A DNA stretch of 38,630 bases, taken from positions 1-38,630 of the forward strand of contig CALVEJ010000011.1 in NCBI GenBank assembly GCA_944326535.1, read 5' to 3'. The position numbers and the translations under genes are program-made. This stretch comes from Candidatus Gastranaerophilales bacterium (GTDB taxonomy: Bacteria > Cyanobacteriota > Vampirovibrionia > Gastranaerophilales > Gastranaerophilaceae). The notes under the pieces are model-generated. The model was not told the origin of the DNA, did not search any database, and saw nothing but the letters and a program-made list of their open reading frames with translations. Positions 15,552 through 23,483 of this stretch are shown one piece after another (the first letter of the stretch is position 1; the number at the start of each line of letters is the position of its first letter).

Positions 15552-16478
15552 CTATATACCGATATCCCGGTCGAGTTTTAGCTCTTCAATCAGCTCAAAA
15601 ATAGCTGCCATTTGTTCATAGACTCTTTCATACAGCTCTTTTCTTAATATTGTATTAAAAGGTGTAAAGACTTCAAAAAAATTTTCATTTGAACTTAAAA
15701 ACAAAAATATATATCCCTTGTCAAAAATACAATATGTTCTGTGTTTTTCTTCAGCATTTCTTTCAAAACTGCTTCCTGCATTTTGCAATCTTTCCATAAA
15801 AGCCGTTGTCAAAAGGTATCGTGCTTCTATCTGGTCTGTGGAGTATACATTGTATATTTTTTCAAATACTGGGTCTTCAAGATGCACCTGCTGTAAATTG
15901 TCAATATTAGAAGAATATTCATCCGGACGGACTATGGTTGTACCGGTGAAATTTTTATTTGATGTGACTTTAATTATTAGACCATCAAAATCCGTAATGG
16001 TATGACTGTTTTTTCCGCCTGAACGATGGGTTAAATTATTTTCTTGTATACATATATCAAGATTTTTGTATTTCCCCGCTATTACATCATCATTGCTGCA
16101 GCTTGTTGCGCTAGGAAATATTTTGTATTTTTTTATTTCTTCAAAAGAAATAGCTTCTGTTTTTAATCGATGAAAATCTCCAAATACTTTTAAAATGACA
16201 GGCAGTAGTTTGTCTTTTACTTCTATGGGAAAGGTTTTGAAACTTAAGGAAAAAGCTATCATATATATAAACAGAATAACAACCAACAGAATAAATATTT
16301 TTTGAAAAATGTCTATAGGTAAAAACAAAGCCACAACAAAGGCTATTGCAGAATAAGTTGTCATTTTATCTTTAAAGTCTGCTGCCATTTTTACTCTTGT
16401 TTTTTCAATGTCTTCAAGATACGGCTCGATTTGAGTTTTATATACTTCATCAAAAGCAGATTTTCGATTTTCTTCCAT
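15552..16478 (-). CDS. DUF3137-family membrane protein
   Basis: This 308-aa protein matches the DUF3137 family, whose function is unknown. Two adjacent membrane helices lie at about 41-60 and 61-80. The soluble part carries the family hallmarks: DDVIAGKYKNLDICIQE (about 128), FDGLIIKVTSNKNFTGTTIVRP (about 163) and the strongly conserved LEDPVFEKIYNVYSTDQIEARYLLTTAFMERL (about 197-228). A good ribosome-binding site AAAGGG lies 10 nt before the ATG, and a TATAAT box lies at 16509-16514 on this strand. Confidence 0.85.
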   Translation of the reverse strand: MEENRKSAFDEVYKTQIEPYLEDIEKTRVKMAADFKDKMTTYSAIAFVVALFLPIDIFQKIFILLVVILFIYMIAFSLSFKTFPIEVKDKLLPVILKVFGDFHRLKTEAISFEEIKKYKIFPSATSCSNDDVIAGKYKNLDICIQENNLTHRSGGKNSHTITDFDGLIIKVTSNKNFTGTTIVRPDEYSSNIDNLQQVHLEDPVFEKIYNVYSTDQIEARYLLTTAFMERLQNAGSSFERNAEEKHRTYCIFDKGYIFLFLSSNENFFEVFTPFNTILRKELYERVYEQMAAIFELIEELKLDRDIGI

Positions 16479-16508
16479 TAAGCTATTACCCTTTTATTGT
16501 TTAGCCGA

Positions 16509-16514
16509 ATTATA
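16509..16514 (-). promoter_or_regulatory. Putative -10 box of the DUF3137 gene
   Basis: TATAAT on the minus strand lies 30 nt before the ATG, upstream of the AAAGGG ribosome-binding site. A TTGAGC lies further upstream but with a 20-nt spacer, so the -35 is weak. Confidence 0.4.
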
Positions 16515-16549
16515 AAAGATTTCCAGTTTTTTGTGCTCAACTATATATA

Positions 16550-16831
16550 CTAATTGAATTCTTTATAAATCGGATTTTCTTTTGATTGGGTGATGAGTTC
16601 TTCTTTTTGCGGTCTTGTCAGACTTTTTATTCGGCATTCTTCTTTCATTGCTTCTGATTTTGTTGCAAATTCTTTCAGGTACACAAATTTTAACGGTTTA
16701 TGTGATCTTGTATATTTTGCTGCCAAACCGGCTTTATGTTTCTCAAACCGGCTTTTGGGATCATCTGTATATCCGCAGTAAAGCTTGTTATCAACGGTAA
16801 GTATAATATATGTGTAAAATTTCTTTTCCAT
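16550..16831 (-). CDS. GIY-YIG nuclease-superfamily protein (UPF0213/YhbQ-like)
   Basis: This is a 93-aa single-domain GIY-YIG protein. The two-strand signature appears as YTYIILTVDNKLYCGYTDDPKSR at 6-28, with the usual Arg in SRFEKH, the AAKYTR segment and the catalytic Glu region in MKEECRIKSLTRPQKEELI. Proteins of this small family have reported or suspected nuclease activity, but their role is uncertain. An ATG at 16840 overlaps the dus stop by 7 nt (ATGTTAG); the ATG at 16831 lies just after it. Either way the gene is coupled to the dus gene upstream. No strong Shine-Dalgarno is seen. Confidence 0.88.
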   Translation of the reverse strand: MEKKFYTYIILTVDNKLYCGYTDDPKSRFEKHKAGLAAKYTRSHKPLKFVYLKEFATKSEAMKEECRIKSLTRPQKEELITQSKENPIYKEFN

Positions 16832-16833
16832 AA

Positions 16834-17877
16834 CTAACATGCGGCAGATTCTTTTTTTACAATCGTATCGAGTATTTCAAAGATTTTGGAGTAAGATGTT
16901 TCCGTCACAAGGGCGCCTCTGTATACGGCTGCATCTCTGATACCTCTTATATAATAGGGATAAAACTTTCGGACAAATTGAAGAGCAACATGTTCACCCC
17001 TTAATGCAATTTCATCATTTATGTGTTCTTTTAAAAGTTCTATTTTTTGCGAGATATCAAGCTCCGGCAAAATTTCTCCGGTTGAAAAATAGTGTTCAAT
17101 TCTGTGCAGCAAATCGGGTGAACCAAGCACTCCTCTTGCTACAGCAATACCGTCCGTGTTTGATTTTTCAAGACATTCTTTTGCTGTCTGAGGAGATACA
17201 ATGTCTCCGTTTGCAAAAACAGGGACGGTTATTTCTTCTTTTACTTTTGAAATTATTTCCCAGTTTGCCGTTCCCGAGTACATTTGAGCTCTTGTTCTGC
17301 AATGTATGGTTATTGCATCTGCGCCTGATTCTTCCATAAGTTTTGCAAATTCAAAAAAGTTTTGCTCTGCTGCTGTATATCCCAGGCGGAATTTTACCGT
17401 TACAGGAACATCAACGGAATCTTTTACAGCTTTAACTATATCAGATGCAACAGCCGGAGTTTTCATCAATGCGGATCCGTCACCGCCGCATACAACTTTT
17501 TTAACAGGACAGCCCATATTTATGTCAATAATATCAGCACCCGCTTTTTGTAAAATTTGTGCCGCTTTTGCCATCATTGCCGGTTTGTGTCCGGAAATCT
17601 GGTAAGCAAGAGGACTTTCATTTTCTTTGCGTATAAGAATTTTTTGATGTTCATCCGGTCTGTTCTGCATAAGCATTTCGGAGCTGATCATTTCCGTAGT
17701 CAAAAGACAGTCTTTTGAATATTTTCTGACAAGCTGTCTTAACGGCATATCTGTTATTCCCGCCATTGGTGCAAGAGCAGCGCAGCTTTTTATTTCAATG
17801 TTTCCGATTTTTGTTATAAATTTATTGTTTTTTTGTTGTATTGTTTGTTTTTGCTGCTGCCGGCTTTGTGTTGTCAT
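16834..17877 (-). CDS. dusB: tRNA-dihydrouridine synthase (DusB-like)
   Basis: This flavoenzyme reduces specific uridines of the tRNA D-loop. The product is 347 aa. The N-terminal FMN-binding start LAPMAGITDMPLR lies at 35-47. The signature INMGCPVKKVVCGGDGSALM carries catalytic Cys123. KFRLGY, TIHCRTRAQMYSG and the phosphate-binding VFANGDI and GIAVARGVLGSP segments follow in the expected order. The first 20 residues form a Gln-rich extension (QSRQQQKQTIQQKNN) because the start overlaps the 3' end of the TPR gene by 56 nt in another frame; no internal ATG offers a plausible shorter start. Confidence 0.93.
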   Translation of the reverse strand: MTTQSRQQQKQTIQQKNNKFITKIGNIEIKSCAALAPMAGITDMPLRQLVRKYSKDCLLTTEMISSEMLMQNRPDEHQKILIRKENESPLAYQISGHKPAMMAKAAQILQKAGADIIDINMGCPVKKVVCGGDGSALMKTPAVASDIVKAVKDSVDVPVTVKFRLGYTAAEQNFFEFAKLMEESGADAITIHCRTRAQMYSGTANWEIISKVKEEITVPVFANGDIVSPQTAKECLEKSNTDGIAVARGVLGSPDLLHRIEHYFSTGEILPELDISQKIELLKEHINDEIALRGEHVALQFVRKFYPYYIRGIRDAAVYRGALVTETSYSKIFEILDTIVKKESAAC

Positions 17878-20038
17878 AACTTCTTAATTCCTGTATTCTT
17901 TTAGCGGAGTATCTGGTGTAATCGTTTGTCTCTCCTGCTTTTTGTGTTTCTGCCAGATATTTTTTATGGTAGAACAGTGCATTTGCATATTGTCCCAGAT
18001 AGTCATAATCAATAGCTATTGAGTAATTTGCAATTAACATTTGAGGATTATATAACAGCGCTTTTTTGTAATCATTTATCGCTGCTGCATATTTTTTTTG
18101 CGCATCGTATACCATACCTCTGTAATAGTATGCATTTGAATCTTTCGGATCCTGTGATATCACTTCTGATAAAAGACTCAGTGCTTTAGGATATTGCTTT
18201 TGCTCCAATAATGAAACAGCCTGATCCATTTTTGCCGTATTTTCCTGCTCAATTACATATGTTAAAAGTTCTTTTGCGTTTTTGTTCTGCGGATCTAATG
18301 ATAAAGCCTTGTTTGCATATGCCTTGGCCTTTGAAAAGTTCTCCGTATTTGAATATGCAAGTGCTGCGTAGTATGTTGTGTCAGCATTTTTTGGATCAAG
18401 TGCAAGCGATTTTACATAGTATTGGGCAGCGGCTGCATTGTCATTTAGTGACTGATAGCAGGCTCCTATTCCGACAAGAGATTCCGGTGTTGCCGGCACA
18501 ATTTTCTGGTACATTGCAATTGCTTCTGCGAATTTCTTCTGGTTAAAAAGCTCCGAGGCTTTTGAATATAACAGAGAGCCTGTTTCTGCAGCAAGAGATG
18601 CAAGCTGTTTTTGTATAAGACCGTTTTCAGGGAATAGACCTTTTGCGTTGGTCAATACAGAGCGTGCATTGTCAAAGCTGCCTTGCTGTTGATATGCTTG
18701 AGCCAGATTTATATATGCATCCGCATTTTTCGGATTAAGTTTTATAACCTGATTGTAGTAGTTTATTGCTTCCGATATTTTTCCCGCTTTGTGAAGCTCA
18801 TACGCATATTTGTATGCCAGATCACTGTTTTTGGGATCTTTTTGCAGCTCCTGATATATAAATGCCAGCTTTTGTTCCGGTGTCATATCTGATTCATAAA
18901 TTTCGTACATCTCATCTTTTATGTTTTGATTTGACGGATCAAGATTCAAAGCAAGTTTGTAGTTCTGCATTGCGGCTTCTTTGTTTCCCATTGCTCTGTA
19001 ACACTGTGCTTTGTACAGATATGCAAGCATATAATTAGGATTTACATCTATTATGGTGTCATAGGCTTCAATTGCTGTTTCATAATCCTTCTGTGCCTGA
19101 TAAAGTGTACCGAGATTTAGTCTGGTAGTGATGTTTGTGGGATTAAGGTCTTCTGCTTTTGTATACTGTTCAAGAGCAGCGGAAAAATTGTTTTCTTTTT
19201 GATAAACTGCGCCAAGATTTGCATGAGCTTCTGCATCATCAGGGTTTTGTGCGATTTTTTGTTTCCATATATTTTCAAGTGATGTTAAAACTTCCTGATT
19301 ATCTCCTGATTTTGTGAGGGAAAGATTATATTCTTTTATTGCATTATCAATTTTTCCTAGTCTTTCATAGGCGCCGGCAAGTTTTAAATGCAAAGTTGTA
19401 TTTTGCGGATCTGAAATAATTGCCTGTTCCAGATAATTTACTGCCTGCTCATTGAGGTTCATAGTGTAATATATCTCTCCCATATTAGAAAGAGAAGCCT
19501 TTTTGTAGTTGACATCGTTTTGTGCTTTTTGAAATTCTACAATTGCTGCTGCAAATTCGCCCTGTGCCCGTAAAGACTTACCCATCATGTATCTGCCTTT
19601 CGGGGTTTGGTCTGCATTTATGGCATATAATATATTATCAAGGTTTTCTTCCATTGCGTTCAAGTCAGTAATATACTGTGCATCTACGGGTGAATTGTCA
19701 TAGTATTTCATATAAAAAATAGCTGAACGCAAATCGTTTGCCGCTTTATTATAATCGGTTGCTTTGTTGTTATAATATTGGGCACGAAGCAAATAAGCGT
19801 TTACAAGCTGAATTCTGGATGAACGGTCAGAGGGATTTTCTCTCAGTGCTTTGCGGAATTCTGTAATTGCGTTGGTATACTGATTTGCTTTCATATACGC
19901 CATACCGTTTGTATAGTATGTGCTGACCTGCTGCGGATAGTCACCTTGATAAGCAATCGGGAGAATGGGTTCTTCCGCACTTGAGCAAAGTCCCATTGCT
20001 GCTAATAAAAACACTGTAACCAGAATTCTTTTTTTCAT
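17822..20038 (-). CDS. Exported multi-TPR protein
   Basis: This 738-aa protein has a signal peptide (MKKRILVTVFLLAAMGLCSSAEE) and more than a dozen tetratricopeptide repeats from about residue 40 to 715. Typical units are NAITEFRKALRENPSD, TAIEAYDTIIDVNPNYMLAYLYKAQCYRAMGN and AAINDYKKALLYNPQ. It ends in a Thr/Asn/Lys tail. Such proteins act as periplasmic or surface scaffolds for protein-protein contact; the partner is unknown. The frame is open to an ATG at 20053, but the second Met (20038) follows AAAGG and gives a standard signal peptide. The dus and GIY-YIG genes follow it with overlaps, so the three form an operon. Confidence 0.9.
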   Translation of the reverse strand: MKKRILVTVFLLAAMGLCSSAEEPILPIAYQGDYPQQVSTYYTNGMAYMKANQYTNAITEFRKALRENPSDRSSRIQLVNAYLLRAQYYNNKATDYNKAANDLRSAIFYMKYYDNSPVDAQYITDLNAMEENLDNILYAINADQTPKGRYMMGKSLRAQGEFAAAIVEFQKAQNDVNYKKASLSNMGEIYYTMNLNEQAVNYLEQAIISDPQNTTLHLKLAGAYERLGKIDNAIKEYNLSLTKSGDNQEVLTSLENIWKQKIAQNPDDAEAHANLGAVYQKENNFSAALEQYTKAEDLNPTNITTRLNLGTLYQAQKDYETAIEAYDTIIDVNPNYMLAYLYKAQCYRAMGNKEAAMQNYKLALNLDPSNQNIKDEMYEIYESDMTPEQKLAFIYQELQKDPKNSDLAYKYAYELHKAGKISEAINYYNQVIKLNPKNADAYINLAQAYQQQGSFDNARSVLTNAKGLFPENGLIQKQLASLAAETGSLLYSKASELFNQKKFAEAIAMYQKIVPATPESLVGIGACYQSLNDNAAAAQYYVKSLALDPKNADTTYYAALAYSNTENFSKAKAYANKALSLDPQNKNAKELLTYVIEQENTAKMDQAVSLLEQKQYPKALSLLSEVISQDPKDSNAYYYRGMVYDAQKKYAAAINDYKKALLYNPQMLIANYSIAIDYDYLGQYANALFYHKKYLAETQKAGETNDYTRYSAKRIQELRSYDNTKPAAAKTNNTTKKQ

Positions 20039-20117
20039 ATTTATGCCTTTCATGAATTTGGCTTATAAAGTATGGCGAAATATATATTAAAATTATATTC
20101 CAAATCTGACAATAATC

Positions 20118-20528
20118 CTAATGTGTATTATCCTGTTTGTTTGAAAGATAATCTTTAAAGCTTTTTTTATTTATTTTATATCCGCAGCCCTCATGCAGTT
20201 CCGCAGGATAGCTTATCCTTCGTGCGGGATATTTTTTGCACATTGGCAGTCTTTTCTCATATACTGAACACAGTCCCTCTTTTGTTACATATTTGCAGGC
20301 AAATATAAGATTGCCGAATTTATCTTTGCCTTTAATATAAAATCTTTTGTATGCCGGATACAAAAATTGCATAATTTTGAATTCTTTTTCCGTATACGTA
20401 TCAAAGCTGTACATATAGTTGCAGCATTTTCCGCATTTTTTGCATTCACCGGTGATTTCGTAACTTATTTTTTCGGGAACAAAATATGACAAAAATTCCC
20501 AGTACATGGATTTGATTAGATTTAGCAT
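20118..20528 (-). CDS. YkgJ-type Cys-cluster (CxxCxxCC) protein
   Basis: This 136-aa cytoplasmic protein belongs to the YkgJ/UPF0153 family, putative zinc- or iron-chelating proteins. The cluster C29xxC32xxC35C36 is followed by C78, C87 (GLCSVYEKRLPMC), C97 and C115, the usual spacing of the family. The biochemical role is not established. There is no Shine-Dalgarno sequence; TATAAT lies only 7 nt before the ATG, so the mRNA is probably leaderless. The gene diverges from the glutamate synthase operon. Confidence 0.88.
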   Translation of the reverse strand: MLNLIKSMYWEFLSYFVPEKISYEITGECKKCGKCCNYMYSFDTYTEKEFKIMQFLYPAYKRFYIKGKDKFGNLIFACKYVTKEGLCSVYEKRLPMCKKYPARRISYPAELHEGCGYKINKKSFKDYLSNKQDNTH

Positions 20529-20535
20529 AATTTAT

Positions 20536-20541
20536 ATTATA
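20536..20541 (-). promoter_or_regulatory. -10 box of the YkgJ-type gene, leaderless arrangement
   Basis: On the minus strand TATAAT is separated from the ATG at 20528 by seven bases, so transcription should begin at about the start codon. No clear -35 is seen. Confidence 0.5.
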
Positions 20542-20608
20542 TACCTTTTGCTGCTGTGGGATAGTAAATATTTGATATAAAGATTTTATTAAAAATTTAC
20601 GGGTTTTA

Positions 20609-20638
20609 TTGACATTAAATATTCTAAAATATTATGCT
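20609..20638 (+). promoter_or_regulatory. Sigma70-type promoter of the glutamate synthase operon
   Basis: The consensus -35 TTGACA (20609-20614) and the -10 TATGCT (20633-20638) with an 18-nt spacer predict a start at about 20645, 27 nt before the ATG at 20672. A TTG at 20609 that opens the reading frame is this -35 box, not a start codon. Confidence 0.65.
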
Positions 20639-20671
20639 AAAAGGACTGGAACATATCTGAGGTGTTGGTCT

Positions 20672-21781
20672 ATGTGCAGAATCGGCGCAATAAAATCAAA
20701 AAAATATTTACATCCTCTAAAATCATTGGAGTTAATGCGTTCTCAGCAAAAAGGGCATGACAACTCGGGTTTTGCTTTTGTAATGCAGGATCTTGGCGGT
20801 GTATTTGAAAATTACAAAGATCTGCCGGTGCTTTCTATGGCATGTACAAATGAAGGAATGCATATAGCGGAAGATATCCTTCATTCAATCGGATTTGTCA
20901 GGGTAATGCAATGGGCTCCGGATGTACATAATGATATTGAGGGATTGAATATTGAACCGATGCCGAATTATGTCTTTGAGGTTTTCAATTATCCTCATTC
21001 ATATAAATATGCCCCGAAAGAAGAAAAGGAAACTCTCCTTCTTGACACAAGACTGAAGCTCAGAAAGGCTCTTGAAGCTGTTGATGAAGGGTATGTATAT
21101 TCGTTCTGGCCGGATTTGCTTACATTAAAAGAGATTGGCGATCCTCGTGATATCGGAACATATTTTGGACTTTGGGATGAGAACAAAGAGTTTTGCGCAA
21201 AAATTATAACAGCTCAGTGCAGACAGAATACGAATTATGACATTGTGCGTTATGCGGCGCATCCGTTTTTCCTGCAAGGGTATACAGCACTTTGTAACGG
21301 TGAAAATACTTTTTATGAAAAGAACAAGTTGTTTCAACAAAAACTGCACAAAGGGTATATAGGATTTGAAAGTGACTCGCAATGCTTTTTGTATACGCTT
21401 CATTATATAAACAAAATTTTGAAGTGGCCGTTAAAGTATTTCAAACATGTAATTACTCCTTTGCCTTATGAAGAGATTTTGACAAGAAGTGATGCGGAAA
21501 TTCTTTTGAAAATAAAAGCATCTCTTGCTCATCTTGAGGCAAACGGTCCAAACTCTATGATTGCAGTTACTCCTGACGGGACAATGTTTACTACATGTGA
21601 TTCAAAAAAACTTCGTCCAGTAGTTGTCGGCAAAACTGATGATACGGTAATTATTACATCTGAAGTTACAGGTATTAATGAACTTATGCCGGATCGTGAC
21701 ATAAGTCAGGATATTTATCCTAATGAAAGAGAAATGGTTGTTGTGGATAACAATCTCAATATTGAAAGGTGGCAGCAATAG
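20672..21781 (+). CDS. Glutamate synthase, glutamine amidotransferase subunit (class II)
   Basis: This 369-aa protein releases ammonia from glutamine. The ATG at 20672, preceded by GAGGTG (20659-20664), puts Cys at position 2 (MCRIGAIKS), as needed for an N-terminal-nucleophile class II amidotransferase after Met removal. The QQKGHDNSGFAFV segment at about 25 corresponds to the Q-H/K-G-x-D-S/N-G motif of the family. In standard bacterial GltB this domain is fused to the FMN domain; here it is a separate polypeptide, as in archaeal-type split enzymes. The next gene overlaps by 13 nt, so the subunits are translationally coupled. Confidence 0.85.
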   Translation: MCRIGAIKSKKYLHPLKSLELMRSQQKGHDNSGFAFVMQDLGGVFENYKDLPVLSMACTNEGMHIAEDILHSIGFVRVMQWAPDVHNDIEGLNIEPMPNYVFEVFNYPHSYKYAPKEEKETLLLDTRLKLRKALEAVDEGYVYSFWPDLLTLKEIGDPRDIGTYFGLWDENKEFCAKIITAQCRQNTNYDIVRYAAHPFFLQGYTALCNGENTFYEKNKLFQQKLHKGYIGFESDSQCFLYTLHYINKILKWPLKYFKHVITPLPYEEILTRSDAEILLKIKASLAHLEANGPNSMIAVTPDGTMFTTCDSKKLRPVVVGKTDDTVIITSEVTGINELMPDRDISQDIYPNEREMVVVDNNLNIERWQQ

Positions 21782-23427
21782 ATACTCGTACTATAAAAAC
21801 AAACGATGTTTCAAAAAATGATTTGAAATGGCAGATAGAATATAATCCGCAAAGATGTACACTGTGCGGAAAGTGTGTTGCTGCATGTACTTTTAATGCA
21901 ATTAAAGTCGATGTTGAAAGAAGACGCAGAGTCAAAAGCACGGGCAGCTCTCCAAAACCGGAGGTGACCTGGGAATCTGAACCTGTAATCAAACAGGTTG
22001 TTACAAAAAATAAAAATTGTGTCGGATGCGGTATGTGCCAAAAGGTTTGTCCGAACGAAGCAATAAAACCCGTCTATTGTGAGCATAACAGAGTTAATGT
22101 TATTTACAGGGCTGAAAATGCAGATTCACCCAAAAGAGGCGGACGTACAAATCTCCACACTGAAGGCAGAACTCTCGACAAGATAAAAATCGGACGTATT
22201 TCTCAGATGACAGACCCTTCTTTGGATGCAATGAGACACACTTTTGATATATTGGCACCTTTCGGCAGAGTCTTGCCGCCTGAAAAACTTCCGTTCGAAA
22301 TAGGCGAAGACGGCGAGCTGCATATGAGCAAAAAAATGCCTAATACCAGATGGATTTATCCTATAATTATAGGTGATATGTCTGTCGGCGCATTGTCGAC
22401 CAGAATGTGGGAAGCTGTGGCTATGGCTGTTGCTTATCTCAACGAGGTTGTCGGACTGCCGGTCAGAATGTGTTCAGGCGAAGGCGGTATGCCTTTGAAA
22501 CTTTTAAAATCAAAATATCTGAAATATATGATTTTGCAGATTGCGTCCGGACATTTTGGCTGGGATAGAATTATTAATGCAATGCCCGAAATGGTTGAAG
22601 ACCCTGCCGGAATTTTAATCAAAATCGGACAGGGTGCAAAACCCGGAGATGGCGGGCTTCTTATGGCAAAGAAAGTTGTGCGCCATATTCAGGAAATAAG
22701 AGGAGTTCCAAAATCGGATTTGCTTTCTCCTCCTAACCATCAGGGATTGTATTCTATTGAAGAAAGCGTTCAAAAGATGTTTTTGTCTATGAATTCAGCT
22801 TTCAAATTTAAAGTACCTGTTGCTATTAAAGTTGCAGCATCTGTTACGAGTGTCAGTGTTTACAACAATTTGTTGAGAGACCCTTACAATATAGTCGGCG
22901 GTTTCTTCCTTGATGGCATTGCCGGAGGTACAGGGGCGGCGCATGAAGTTTCTCTTGATCATACGGGTCATCCTATTGTTTCACGTCTTAGAGACTGTTA
23001 TCTTGCTGCTGTACATCAGGGCAAGCAGGGACAAATTCCTCTTTGGGCAGCAGGCGGAATAGGTATGAACGGTACGCTTGCCGCTGATGCTTTCAAAATG
23101 ATATGTCTTGGCGCAAATGGGGTATTCACGGGTAAACTGATACTCCAGATTGCAGGTTGTATAGGTAATGATTTTGGCAGATGTAATGCCTGCAATACGG
23201 GGCTTTGTCCGGTCGGAATAACAACGCAGAACAAAACTCTTGTAGACCGCCTTGATGTGGATAAAGTTGCCCAAAATATTGTTAACTACTTCCTTGCAAC
23301 ACATACAGAGTTGAAAAAACTTCTTGCACCGATAGGCAACAGCTCTCTTCCTGTCGGAAGATCAGATGCGCTTGTTACGGTTGACAAAAATGTTGCAACA
23401 AGACTTGAAATCCAGCATGTCTGCTAG
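21769..23427 (+). CDS. Glutamate synthase, ferredoxin-FMN synthase subunit
   Basis: This 552-aa protein makes glutamate from 2-oxoglutarate and ammonia. An N-terminal pair of [4Fe-4S] motifs (C30xxC33xxC36xxxC40 and C84xxC87xxC90xxxC94) precedes the FMN-binding TIM barrel, recognisable by CSGEGGMP (about 238), KIGQGAKPGDGGLL (about 286), DGIAGGTGAAHEVSLDHTG (about 381) and AAGGIGMNGTLAADA. The 3Fe-4S ligand region CIGNDFGRCNACNTGLCPVG lies at about 464-483. This is the GltB2-type arrangement of archaea and some anaerobes. The start appears to be GTG inside the upstream gene, but its Shine-Dalgarno sequence is not clear, so the exact start is uncertain by a few residues. Confidence 0.92.
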   Translation: MAAIDTRTIKTNDVSKNDLKWQIEYNPQRCTLCGKCVAACTFNAIKVDVERRRRVKSTGSSPKPEVTWESEPVIKQVVTKNKNCVGCGMCQKVCPNEAIKPVYCEHNRVNVIYRAENADSPKRGGRTNLHTEGRTLDKIKIGRISQMTDPSLDAMRHTFDILAPFGRVLPPEKLPFEIGEDGELHMSKKMPNTRWIYPIIIGDMSVGALSTRMWEAVAMAVAYLNEVVGLPVRMCSGEGGMPLKLLKSKYLKYMILQIASGHFGWDRIINAMPEMVEDPAGILIKIGQGAKPGDGGLLMAKKVVRHIQEIRGVPKSDLLSPPNHQGLYSIEESVQKMFLSMNSAFKFKVPVAIKVAASVTSVSVYNNLLRDPYNIVGGFFLDGIAGGTGAAHEVSLDHTGHPIVSRLRDCYLAAVHQGKQGQIPLWAAGGIGMNGTLAADAFKMICLGANGVFTGKLILQIAGCIGNDFGRCNACNTGLCPVGITTQNKTLVDRLDVDKVAQNIVNYFLATHTELKKLLAPIGNSSLPVGRSDALVTVDKNVATRLEIQHVC

Positions 23428-23483
23428 TGAGGGTGCGGTGCTCTAATTCCGTTTAAAATGAACGGACAAAATGGGAAAAACAA

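Noticed and set aside
20609..20671. TTG start adding 21 residues to the amidotransferase
   Set aside because: The TTG is part of the consensus -35 TTGACA; the ATG at 20672 has a ribosome-binding site and exposes the needed N-terminal cysteine.
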